NCBI GenBank assembly: GCA_902778375.1 | Contig: CACYXJ010000005.1 | Coordinates: 1 to 58,770, forward strand | Length of the DNA: 58,770 nucleotides | Origin: an uncultured Erysipelotrichaceae bacterium | Lineage (GTDB): Bacteria; Bacillota_I; Bacilli_A; Erysipelotrichales; Erysipelotrichaceae | Direction of reading: 5' to 3' | Shown here: positions 1-7,014 of the stretch, one piece after another | How the letters are laid out: each line of letters starts with the position of its first letter | How positions within the stretch are numbered: the stretch's first letter is position 1 | The notes under the pieces: generated by a model | Told to the model about the DNA's origin: nothing | What the model saw: the letters and a program-made list of their open reading frames with translations, nothing else | Databases searched by the model: none | Translations under genes and position numbers: made by a program

Positions 1-519
1 AGCAAGACTTCCGGGGAACCGATTCCCAACAGTCAGACCGATCTGAAGAAATATCCGAAAGAAGCCTTTGAAGAAGCCATGAAGCTGACCCTCGGCATGC
101 CGTACGGCAAGCGCAAGCCGGTAAAGGTCAACGAAAACATGGTCGTCAAGGAAGAACCTGCGGAAAAGGAAGAACCGGCAATGGCTGAACTCAACATCGA
201 AGCCTATGACGCGATCGTCGACAAGTACACCGACAAGACCGGTCACTTCTCCTATGATCTTCTGAACAAGGACCTGATCAAGTTTGCCAAATCCAGCAGT
301 GTCGTCCGCGACATGATCGCTGAAAGCAAGAAGGCCAACGTCATCCGCAATTACATTGCCAGCAACAAGTTCCGCAATATCGCCAACAACGACGATCTGA
401 CAAACGCGGAAATCAAAACGATCGTTGCCCTGCTGGATGAAGTCTCACCGAAAGGCCTCTTCAAGGATACTGACAGTGAAATCAGAAAAATGCTGTCGGC
501 TCAGAAGAAGGCAAAGTAA
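1..519 (+). CDS. C-terminal part of an uncharacterised protein (5' end outside window)
   Basis: The reading frame is open from the first base and ends at TAA 517-519, so the true start lies upstream and the internal ATG at 79 is not the start. The visible 172 residues begin with a basic linker, then an acidic Glu/Pro/Ala-rich hinge (around residues 48-60), then a predicted all-helical, charged domain of about 110 residues ending in a Lys-rich tail. There is no signal peptide or membrane segment in the visible part. I do not recognise the family. An intrinsic terminator follows directly and the next gene, ftsH, has its own control region, so the two are probably separate transcription units. 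Confident as a coding region, function unknown. Confidence 0.7.
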   Translation, partial: SKTSGEPIPNSQTDLKKYPKEAFEEAMKLTLGMPYGKRKPVKVNENMVVKEEPAEKEEPAMAELNIEAYDAIVDKYTDKTGHFSYDLLNKDLIKFAKSSSVVRDMIAESKKANVIRNYIASNKFRNIANNDDLTNAEIKTIVALLDEVSPKGLFKDTDSEIRKMLSAQKKAK

Positions 520-535
520 CACATATCACCCCAGA

Positions 536-566
536 AGACTGCTCCGGCAGTCTTTTCTGTTGTTTT
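536..566 (+). terminator. Intrinsic terminator after the first gene
   Basis: AGACTGC (536-542) pairs with GCAGTCT (547-553) around a TCCG loop, followed by a T-rich stretch. Confidence 0.75.
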
Positions 567-596
567 CATCACGGCAGACACAAAAGAATGATAATG

Positions 597-623
597 TTAG
601 CACTTTATGATAAGGAGTGCTAA
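597..623 (+). promoter_or_regulatory. CIRCE element (HrcA operator) upstream of ftsH
   Basis: TTAGCACTT (597-605), nine bases, then GAGTGCTAA (615-623). This matches the CIRCE consensus TTAGCACTC-N9-GAGTGCTAA with one mismatch in the left arm and the exact N9 spacing. A GATAAT -10-like box lies at 590-595, so the element would cover the transcription start, as at groESL and dnaK operons. HrcA binding is inferred; hrcA itself is not in the window. Confidence 0.88.
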
Positions 624-650
624 AATACACTTATAAGGAGGTTTTTGCTT

Positions 651-2492
651 ATGAATCCGAATGACAAAAACCAGCAGCGCAAGCCGATTATCTATTACTA
701 CGCTGTCGTAATGGTGATTCTGGTCCTGCTGAATCTGTTTGCCAGACCGTTCCTGGAAACGCAGCAGATCCAGCTGGAAGACTACAGCACCTTTATGAAA
801 GAAATCGATGCCGGGCATCTGGAGGAAGTGGAAATACAGTCCAACCAGATCCTGTATAAGAAAACCGGTGATGAAACGATCTACCGGACCGGTCTGATGG
901 ACGATCCCCAGCTGACCCAGAGACTGTATGATGCCGATGTCAAATTCACTGCCGACATTCAGGAACAGTCCACGCCGTGGATCTCCCTGATTGTCAGCTG
1001 GCTGTTCCCGGTACTGATGGCGACATTGCTGTTAAGAGCGATCATGAACCGTCCGGGCGCCGGTGCCAATCCGTTCAACCTCGGCAAATCCAATGCCCGC
1101 GTCTATGACAAGAACGGCTCTGATATCCGCTTCAAGGATGTGGCGGGAGAAGATGAAGCCAAGGAAAACCTGCAGGAAATTGTCACTTACCTGCATGACC
1201 CCGGCAAATACAAGGCGATCGGTGCCGCCATGCCGAAAGGCATTCTGCTGGTCGGCCCGCCGGGCACCGGCAAAACCATGCTGGCCAAGGCAGTCGCCGG
1301 CGAATCCAACGTTCCCTTTATTTCCATGTCCGGTTCGGAATTTGTCGAGATGTTCGTCGGCATGGGTGCCTCCAAGGTCAGAGACCTTTTCAAGCAGGCC
1401 AAGGAAATGGCGCCGTGCATCGTCTTCATCGATGAAATCGATGCCATTGGCGGCAAACGCAACACCGGCAAACTCGGCGGCAATGACGAACGGGAACAGA
1501 CACTGAACCAGTTGCTGACCGAGATGGACGGTTTTGAAAGCAACAACGGTGTTGTCATTCTGGCCGCCACCAACCGGCCGGACAGCCTTGATCCCGCATT
1601 GCTGCGACCGGGCCGTTTCGACCGCCGTGTCCCGGTGGAACTGCCGGACCTGCAGGGCCGTGAAGACATTCTGAAAGTCCACGCTGCCAAAGTGAAAACG
1701 GAACCGGGTATTGACTATAACGTCATCGCCCGTATGGCTTCCGGTGCTTCCGGTGCCGAACTGGCCAACATCGTCAATGAAGGCGCGCTGCGGGCTGTCC
1801 GTGAGGGACGCCCGGCGGTCAGCCAGAAAGACCTGGAAGAAAGCATTGAAGTTGTCTTCGCCGGTTATCAGAAGAAAAACGCCATCCTGACGGATGAGGA
1901 AAAACTGCGGGTGTCCTACCATGAAGTGGGACATGCCCTGGTAGCCGCACTGCAGTCACATTCCGCGCCGGTGCAGAAGATCACGATCATTCCCCGCACT
2001 TCCGGAGCCCTGGGCTATACCATGCAGGTGGAAGAAGGCAATCACTACCTTTACACGAAGGAAGAACTGGAAAACCGCATTGCCACCATTACCGGCGGCC
2101 GGGCTGCCGAGGAAGTTGTCTTCGGCAACACCTCGACCGGTGCCGCCAACGATATTGAACAGGCTACCCGGATTGCCCGGGCAATGATTTCCCAGTACGG
2201 CATGTCGGAAGACTTCGACATGGTCGCCATGGAATCCATCAACAACAAGTATCTGGGCAATGACACATCACCTGCCTGCTCTGATACAACAGCAGCCGAG
2301 ATCGACAAAAAAGTCGTCGAACTTGTCCGCACCCAGCATCAGAAAGCCATTGCCATGCTCGAGGAACACCGTGATGATCTTGAACGGATTGCCCGTTTCC
2401 TGTATGAAAAAGAAACGATTACCGGTGAAGAGTTCATGGATATCCTCAACAACAAAGATAACAACGAAGAAACAGAAGAAGCAGCTGACTGA
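651..2492 (+). CDS. ftsH: ATP-dependent zinc metalloprotease FtsH
   Basis: Membrane-anchored AAA+ protease that extracts and degrades misfolded membrane proteins and short-lived regulators. The 613 residues show an N-terminal membrane segment (about 12-32), an extracytoplasmic FtsH domain, a second membrane segment (about 105-125), Walker A GPPGTGKT at 202-209, Walker B IVFIDEID, the second region of homology, and the zinc site HEVGH at 424-428. Length is normal for the family. ATG 651 is preferred to TTG 645 because AAGGAGG at 635-641 stands 9 bases from the ATG but only 3 from the TTG. The gene stands alone between terminators and sits behind a CIRCE element, which implies heat-shock repression by HrcA. 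Confidence 0.97.
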   Translation: MNPNDKNQQRKPIIYYYAVVMVILVLLNLFARPFLETQQIQLEDYSTFMKEIDAGHLEEVEIQSNQILYKKTGDETIYRTGLMDDPQLTQRLYDADVKFTADIQEQSTPWISLIVSWLFPVLMATLLLRAIMNRPGAGANPFNLGKSNARVYDKNGSDIRFKDVAGEDEAKENLQEIVTYLHDPGKYKAIGAAMPKGILLVGPPGTGKTMLAKAVAGESNVPFISMSGSEFVEMFVGMGASKVRDLFKQAKEMAPCIVFIDEIDAIGGKRNTGKLGGNDEREQTLNQLLTEMDGFESNNGVVILAATNRPDSLDPALLRPGRFDRRVPVELPDLQGREDILKVHAAKVKTEPGIDYNVIARMASGASGAELANIVNEGALRAVREGRPAVSQKDLEESIEVVFAGYQKKNAILTDEEKLRVSYHEVGHALVAALQSHSAPVQKITIIPRTSGALGYTMQVEEGNHYLYTKEELENRIATITGGRAAEEVVFGNTSTGAANDIEQATRIARAMISQYGMSEDFDMVAMESINNKYLGNDTSPACSDTTAAEIDKKVVELVRTQHQKAIAMLEEHRDDLERIARFLYEKETITGEEFMDILNNKDNNEETEEAAD

Positions 2493-2510
2493 TCAGCTGC
2501 TTCTTTGTTA
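2477..2510 (+). terminator. Terminator of ftsH, probably bidirectional
   Basis: A 12-bp perfect stem (2477-2488 with 2493-2504) around CTGA, followed by a T-rich run. It overlaps the ftsH stop codon and lies between the convergent ends of ftsH and the serine hydrolase gene. Confidence 0.75.
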
Positions 2511-2511
2511 T

Positions 2512-4176
2512 CTATCTTCTTGCCTTTACACCATCGCACTCAAGGACATAATGTCCTTTTTCTTTGCGCAGGGTGACGGTCTGTCGGCAGTTGCGGCCAT
2601 AGCCTTTGACGATTGCCTCCTCATCGCTGAGCACATGCAGATAATACTTCAGTTTCTCACCGATGATCTTCAGTGTCAGGATCAGTTCGCCGTCTTTGAG
2701 CTGCAGGTCCATACCGTCAAAGAATTCCTTCTTCAGACCTTCATGCGGTTTGTATGTTCCCAGCGCATTCAGCCAGTTTTCCGTGATACAGGGTTCCGTA
2801 TAGCGGCATCCTATAACAGTTTTGGTGCCGTTGTTATCCATGATCAGAACCGGATGGCCGAAATAGACTGCCTGTTTCAGATATACATTGCCAAGGACCC
2901 TGAGCCCCTCCGGAACAGTCTTCAGAGGTCTGGGCAGAATGCAGCTGATCCAGCCGTCTTCAAACGTTTCGGTTTTCATGATAACTTCCCCGCTTCTCAG
3001 CACCAGTTTTCCCTGATCGCTGAGGGCGAAGGCAAGCGGACCGAAGACCGTGTCATATCTGCCCACATATCCGGCAATTCCGGCTTTGACTGCTTTTCTT
3101 TTTTGCGTGTCCTTCTTTTCGAATCCGGACTGGCGCAGGTATTCGTTGAGAAGCGCTCTTTCCAGTTTTGTGATCAGAGGATGGGCTCCGTCGAAACTGG
3201 AGAAGATGATGATACCGGTCTTTTCCTTCGGCAGATAGTCATACAGGGAGAAATGATAACATGTCGCTCCGCCATGGCCATGGAACGGACCGGTCTTGTA
3301 ATCAGAAAGATCCTTGTGATGGAACAGACAATGGCCGATCACTGCCAGTTCAGCATCCAGTTCATCGCGGACCGGCAGCTGTTCCATCCAGTCGATGGTG
3401 CTCTTCCGGTACAGCCGTTTTTTTCCGGCTTTTCCCCGGTTGAGAATCAGCTGTGCCATCTTCATCAGACCGGTGATCGTCGTATAGGTATGGGCTCCCG
3501 CCGGTATGCAGCAGCCAAGCGGATCCATCTGCCGGATGCCCTTGCTGTCGTGCGACTGGGCAATCCGGTCACGGACATTTTCCGGCAGATCCTGTTCAGA
3601 AGCGAAATACACTTCCATACCCAGCGGTTCGAACAGATACTTCTGCAGGAAATCGGCATATGCCATTCCGCTGGCACGTTCGATGACAATTCCCAGCAGG
3701 GTATAGCCGAGATTGGAATAGGAGAACATCTGCGTCGGCAGTGATGTCCGCCAGCTTTCATGCAATCCGTCCACGATATCCCGGTAGGTATATTGCCCAT
3801 CCGTCATATAGCGGTACATGTCACAGACAAGACCGGTCCTGTGCATCAGGAAATCCTCAATCGTAAACGGATAGTCCCCCATCCTGCTTTTCACTGAGAA
3901 TTCGGGAATATAACGGCGGATGTCATCCTGGGGATCCAGTTTTCCGTCTTCCCAGAGACGCATCAGTCCGAGTGTCGTCATTACCTTGGTATTGGAGCCG
4001 ATCATATACAGACTGTCATCTGCCGGCTTTCTTCTGTTCTTCTTGTCGATCCATCCGTCGTACGCTTCATACAGTATGGAATCCTCATTGAAGATAATTG
4101 CGCTGATCGCTCCCTTGTTGGCTTTCCTGATTGTTTCCGTAAACACGGCATCCAGTTTTCTGCTGTCTATCGCCAT
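2512..4176 (-). CDS. Beta-lactamase-family serine hydrolase (class C / penicillin-binding protein-like)
   Basis: A 554-residue protein of the beta-lactamase/transpeptidase-like fold. It carries the catalytic SxxK as SNTK near residue 61, a YSN motif (second catalytic triad element) near 160, and HGG near 295 where class C enzymes have KTG or HTG. Members of this group act as esterases, D-amino peptidases or beta-lactamases; the substrate cannot be told from the sequence. After about residue 350 there is a beta-rich C-terminal extension. No signal peptide is visible, so it is probably cytoplasmic, which argues against a role as a secreted beta-lactamase. Start ATG 4176 has an AAGGAGA ribosome site about 8 bases upstream. 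Monocistronic, convergent with ftsH. Confidence 0.82.
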   Translation of the reverse strand: MAIDSRKLDAVFTETIRKANKGAISAIIFNEDSILYEAYDGWIDKKNRRKPADDSLYMIGSNTKVMTTLGLMRLWEDGKLDPQDDIRRYIPEFSVKSRMGDYPFTIEDFLMHRTGLVCDMYRYMTDGQYTYRDIVDGLHESWRTSLPTQMFSYSNLGYTLLGIVIERASGMAYADFLQKYLFEPLGMEVYFASEQDLPENVRDRIAQSHDSKGIRQMDPLGCCIPAGAHTYTTITGLMKMAQLILNRGKAGKKRLYRKSTIDWMEQLPVRDELDAELAVIGHCLFHHKDLSDYKTGPFHGHGGATCYHFSLYDYLPKEKTGIIIFSSFDGAHPLITKLERALLNEYLRQSGFEKKDTQKRKAVKAGIAGYVGRYDTVFGPLAFALSDQGKLVLRSGEVIMKTETFEDGWISCILPRPLKTVPEGLRVLGNVYLKQAVYFGHPVLIMDNNGTKTVIGCRYTEPCITENWLNALGTYKPHEGLKKEFFDGMDLQLKDGELILTLKIIGEKLKYYLHVLSDEEAIVKGYGRNCRQTVTLRKEKGHYVLECDGVKARR

Positions 4177-4237
4177 ATGCCCGTTCTCCTTTGTCCTATC
4201 ATAGTATTGCCATTAATGCATGTTTGTTTCCAATGAT

Positions 4238-4261
4238 GAAAAACCGTACAAAGTACGGTTT
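4238..4261 (-). terminator. Terminator of the pyrBI operon
   Basis: AACCGTAC pairs with GTACGGTT around a three-base loop, followed on the minus strand by a T-run, immediately after the pyrI stop. Confidence 0.8.
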
Positions 4262-4267
4262 GTTCAC

Positions 4268-4687
4268 TTATATCTTTGCTTTGACTTCGCAGTACAGGCA
4301 TCTGTACTCGCGTTTGTTCGGATTTGTTAGTCTGAAGATCTGCGGGATTTCCTGCTCGGTCTGGGAAATGCAGCGGGGATTATGGCAGCGGATGATATCC
4401 ACCAGTTCCGCCGGCAGTTCCAGTTTTTTCTTTTCGACAACCTCGCCGTCCTTGATGATGACAATGGTTGCTTCCGGAGAGATAAAACCGATGGCGTCCA
4501 GATTGACATCCAGTTCCCGGTCGATCTTGATGATGTCCTTGCGGCCGTATTTGGAAGATACAACATTGCGCAGCAGGGCGACAGAACAGTCCAGTTCGTC
4601 CAGTTTCAGAAGATCATACAGACTCTTGCCTCTGCCTACAGCGATATGATCGATTACGATCCCGTTCTGAATTGAATCAATATTCAT
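4268..4687 (-). CDS. pyrI: Aspartate carbamoyltransferase regulatory chain
   Basis: Regulatory subunit that binds nucleotides and holds ATCase catalytic trimers together. The 139 residues have the usual allosteric domain followed by a zinc domain with four cysteines: CHNPRC near 100-105 and CLYC near 130-133. Length is a little short of the enterobacterial 153 but normal for Firmicute PyrI. The start overlaps the end of pyrB by 11 bases, so translation is probably coupled. The presence of PyrI means this ATCase is the allosteric enterobacterial type, unlike Bacillus subtilis PyrB, which works alone. Confidence 0.96.
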   Translation of the reverse strand: MNIDSIQNGIVIDHIAVGRGKSLYDLLKLDELDCSVALLRNVVSSKYGRKDIIKIDRELDVNLDAIGFISPEATIVIIKDGEVVEKKKLELPAELVDIIRCHNPRCISQTEQEIPQIFRLTNPNKREYRCLYCEVKAKI

Positions 4688-5606
4688 TGATTTTACCTGC
4701 CTCCTTCAACAGTTTGAGAATCAGCGCCATGCGCATGTATTTGCCGTTGAGCACCTGCTTGAAATAGCATGCCCGCGGATCATCGTCCACCGCGACCGAG
4801 ATTTCATTGACACGCGGCAGCGGATGCATGATGACAAGGTCTTCCTTGGCGTTTGCCAGTTTGTCCAGTGTCAGGATATAGCTGTCTTTCAGACGCAGGT
4901 AGTCTTCCTCGTTGAAGAACCTTTCCCTCTGCACTCTGGTCATATACAGGATGTCCAGTTTCGGCATGACCTTGATGAGATCGGTGGTCTGCTCATAAGG
5001 AATCTTTTCATCCTTCAGTTTCTGCTTGACATAGGAAGGAACCTTCAGTTCTTCCGGCGAGATCAGCACCAGTTTCAGTCCGGCATAGCGGGACATGGCA
5101 TTGATCAGGGAATGCACCGTGCGGCCGAACTTCAGGTCACCGCAAAGACCAATCGTCAGGTTTTCGAATGTGCCCTTCTCGCGGTAGATCGTCAGCAGGT
5201 CAGCCAGGGTCTGGGTCGGATGGCAATGACCGCCGTCACCGGCATTGATCACCGGCACCGAAGCAGCCCGGGAGGCGATGTAGGCAGCACCTTCCTTCGG
5301 ATGCCGCATGGCGATGATGTCGGCATAACAGCTGACTGTCTTGGCTGTGTCAGCCACGCTTTCCCCTTTTGCCGCGGAGGAACTGTTGGCTTCCGAGAAA
5401 CCAAGCACATTGCCGCCGAGTTCATACATTGCCGCTTCGAAACTGAGGCGGGTACGGGTACTGGGTTCAAAGAACAGTGTCGCAAGTTTCAGGCCATGGC
5501 ATACTTCCGCATACCTGGACGGATTGGCGATAATGTCCTGTGCAGTTGCGATCAGTTCATCCAGTTCTTCGGCCGAGAGGTCCAATACATCAATAATACT
5601 GCGCAT
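4677..5606 (-). CDS. pyrB: Aspartate carbamoyltransferase catalytic subunit
   Basis: Catalyses carbamoyl phosphate plus L-aspartate to N-carbamoyl-aspartate, the committed step of pyrimidine synthesis. The 309-residue protein carries the carbamoyl-phosphate-binding motif FEPSTRTR near residue 50, the HPTQ motif near 132, and HPLPR near 262. ATG 5606 is chosen over GTG 5612 because the AAGGAG ribosome site abuts and overlaps the GTG but is correctly placed for the ATG. The gene is first in a two-gene operon with pyrI and is preceded by a promoter, a short leader reading frame and an intrinsic terminator, consistent with attenuation control. Confidence 0.97.
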   Translation of the reverse strand: MRSIIDVLDLSAEELDELIATAQDIIANPSRYAEVCHGLKLATLFFEPSTRTRLSFEAAMYELGGNVLGFSEANSSSAAKGESVADTAKTVSCYADIIAMRHPKEGAAYIASRAASVPVINAGDGGHCHPTQTLADLLTIYREKGTFENLTIGLCGDLKFGRTVHSLINAMSRYAGLKLVLISPEELKVPSYVKQKLKDEKIPYEQTTDLIKVMPKLDILYMTRVQRERFFNEEDYLRLKDSYILTLDKLANAKEDLVIMHPLPRVNEISVAVDDDPRACYFKQVLNGKYMRMALILKLLKEAGKINEY

Positions 5607-5624
5607 ATTCACTCCTTCTTTTCA

Positions 5625-5659
5625 GAAAAAAATCCGCAGGTGAAGCCACCTTACGGATT
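5625..5659 (-). terminator. Attenuator (leader terminator) of pyrBI
   Basis: On the minus strand AATCCGTAAGGTG (5659-5647) pairs with CACCTGCGGATT around a GCTT loop (one bulged A, one U-G pair) and is followed by seven Ts. It lies about 20 bases before the pyrB start, inside the transcript, so it must be read through for expression. The stop codon of the leader reading frame (5651-5653) is in its 5' arm. Confidence 0.85.
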
Positions 5660-5743
5660 CATTACCAATAATACAGAAGAGATAAAAGTCCCCGGAAATA
5701 AAACTGATGTGCTGCTCTTCTTTTCAGGCGCCATATATCTCAT
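5651..5743 (-). CDS. Putative pyrBI leader peptide (PyrL-like), 30 aa
   Basis: A 30-codon reading frame begins about two bases after the expected transcription start and ends with TAA inside the 5' arm of the attenuator. It crosses several U-rich stretches, where RNA polymerase would pause when UTP is low. The arrangement mirrors Escherichia coli pyrBI, where a ribosome closely following a paused polymerase prevents terminator folding. The peptide starts MRYMAPEKKS and has a hydrophobic C-terminal half; its sequence probably does not matter. There is no ribosome site before the first ATG, so initiation would be leaderless or from the ATG at codon 4, which is the weak point of the call. Confidence 0.55.
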   Translation of the reverse strand: MRYMAPEKKSSTSVLFPGTFISSVLLVMNP

Positions 5744-5751
5744 CGCTGTTA

Positions 5752-5780
5752 AATATACAAGGTTGGTTTTTCCTTGTCAA
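5752..5780 (-). promoter_or_regulatory. pyrBI promoter
   Basis: On the minus strand, -35 TTGACA (5780-5775), a 17-base spacer and -10 TATATT (5757-5752). This is a near-perfect sigma-A promoter and sets the transcript start near 5745. Confidence 0.88.
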
Positions 5781-5831
5781 TTACCACGCCGTCATCAGTG
5801 AAACAGCAGATAATTTTCTGGATTCCTTCAG

Positions 5832-5859
5832 TTGCCGTATGATAGGATAGTGCTATGAT
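5832..5859 (+). promoter_or_regulatory. Promoter of the small lipoprotein gene
   Basis: -35 TTGCCG (5832-5837), 16-base spacer, -10 TATGAT (5854-5859). The -10 covers an upstream in-frame ATG at 5855, which supports the start at 5891 instead. Confidence 0.65.
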
Positions 5860-5890
5860 TGTAAAGGACCAGATCATCAAAGGAGTCTTT

Positions 5891-6298
5891 ATGAAGAAAC
5901 TGTTACAGATCATACTGTGCGCAATTCTTGCCTTACCGCTATATGCCTGTGCCCAGGATACACTTGACCTTTCCCTGCTGCAGATTCAGTATACCCAGGT
6001 CATGGCGATTCATATCTCAGGCGGTGATATCGGTGAAGGCGATTACCTGAACAGCGGTAAAATCGAAAAGTTTGTCACCAATATGAATGTCATCAAGACC
6101 CTGATTCCGGTCGAAGAAAGCGAAGTCGATACTGAGAATGCCTTCAAGATCGACGTCCAGGCACGTGCCTTCACCAAAACATTCTACATTCTGCCGCCCT
6201 ATATCAATGTCGACAAAAAATGGTTCCGGGCATCAGATGATGATGTGCAGTTCCTGGAAAACATGGTGACGCTGACGCACGAAAATCTCGGCAACTAG
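5891..6298 (+). CDS. Small predicted lipoprotein of unknown function
   Basis: The 135-residue protein begins with a lipoprotein signal peptide, basic MKK, a hydrophobic core and a lipobox ending LYAC, so Cys21 is the likely lipidated residue. The mature part is about 115 residues of mixed alpha/beta character with no motif I recognise. Start 5891 is supported by AAAGGAG just upstream and by the promoter, whose -10 overlaps the alternative upstream ATG at 5855. The 3' end overlaps the convergent sortase gene by four bases. A similar signal (PLYAC) is found on the 5'-nucleotidase lipoprotein at 42006-43652, but the mature regions do not look related. Confidence 0.75.
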   Translation: MKKLLQIILCAILALPLYACAQDTLDLSLLQIQYTQVMAIHISGGDIGEGDYLNSGKIEKFVTNMNVIKTLIPVEESEVDTENAFKIDVQARAFTKTFYILPPYINVDKKWFRASDDDVQFLENMVTLTHENLGN

Positions 6299-7014
6299 AT
6301 ATCCTCATTCAGGATATCTTTTTTTTCTTCTGCGGCGATGAACAGGATCCGCACCGGCCCTTCCTCATCCCGGCAGGTCATCATTGTCAGAAGTCTGTCT
6401 CCTTCTTTCACTTCCCGGAAAAAACAGGAAACACAGTCTTCCTTCAGATGCCGGTTGTATTCCGCCAGTTCGCCATCGCTGTATTCAGATTTCAGATAAT
6501 TGAAGACATTCTCCTGACTGTAATCAACTTCCAGCACCGCCAGCATGCGATAATATGTGACTCCTTCACCATCATTGATTACAAAGTGAAGATCCGCTTC
6601 CTCCACAGTCTCCTCCAGCAGGGAAAACAGCGGTGTCATACGGCTGTTTTCCAGATAGACATGATGACCGAACAGGACCCTGTTCATGTCTTCTTTTCTG
6701 CTGCCGGCCGCGAAGAACAGGGTTCCTTTTTCACTGTAAGTTCCATCACAGAGATGATCCAGATAATACTGATCATCTGTTCCCCGGACGATCTCCTCCC
6801 GCATATGCAGACGCTCATATTCCAGGATTCCGGCCAGCTCGGGACATCCGGTTGGTTCCTGATCTTTCTGCCATGATCCTTCTGTCTGCAATTCCCGCAG
6901 TTCTCTCTTGATTTTCATCTGCCGGATCTCTGCTTTTCCATAGGGAAACAGCCGGCAGAGACATACTGCTGCCAGAATGCCGCTGCCCAGTTTCAGGATC
7001 GCGCCTTTATTCAT
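6295..7014 (-). CDS. Sortase, class B-like
   Basis: Membrane-anchored cysteine transpeptidase that links surface proteins to the cell wall. From ATG 7014 the protein has 239 residues: an N-terminal hydrophobic anchor (about 7-25), then the sortase domain with catalytic His117 (in FGHHV), Cys214 (in MMTC) and Arg222. Spacing and flanking motifs fit class B rather than class A. ATG 7014 is preferred to TTG 7035 because the ATG overlaps the stop of the preceding adhesin gene by eight bases, which suggests translational coupling. The only visible substrate is that adhesin, so this is probably a dedicated sortase. The exact class is a motif-based call. Confidence 0.85.
   Translation of the reverse strand: MNKGAILKLGSGILAAVCLCRLFPYGKAEIRQMKIKRELRELQTEGSWQKDQEPTGCPELAGILEYERLHMREEIVRGTDDQYYLDHLCDGTYSEKGTLFFAAGSRKEDMNRVLFGHHVYLENSRMTPLFSLLEETVEEADLHFVINDGEGVTYYRMLAVLEVDYSQENVFNYLKSEYSDGELAEYNRHLKEDCVSCFFREVKEGDRLLTMMTCRDEEGPVRILFIAAEEKKDILNEDI
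6297..6326 (+). terminator. Terminator of the small lipoprotein gene
   Basis: AGATATCCT pairs with AGGATATCT around CATTC, followed by a run of Ts. The hairpin lies inside the 3' end of the convergent sortase gene. Confidence 0.85.

Noticed and set aside
5891..6298. Possible relation between the small lipoprotein and the 5'-nucleotidase lipoprotein because both signals contain PLYAC
   Set aside because: Only the signal peptides are alike; mature sequences show no common motif. Signal peptide convergence within one genome is common.
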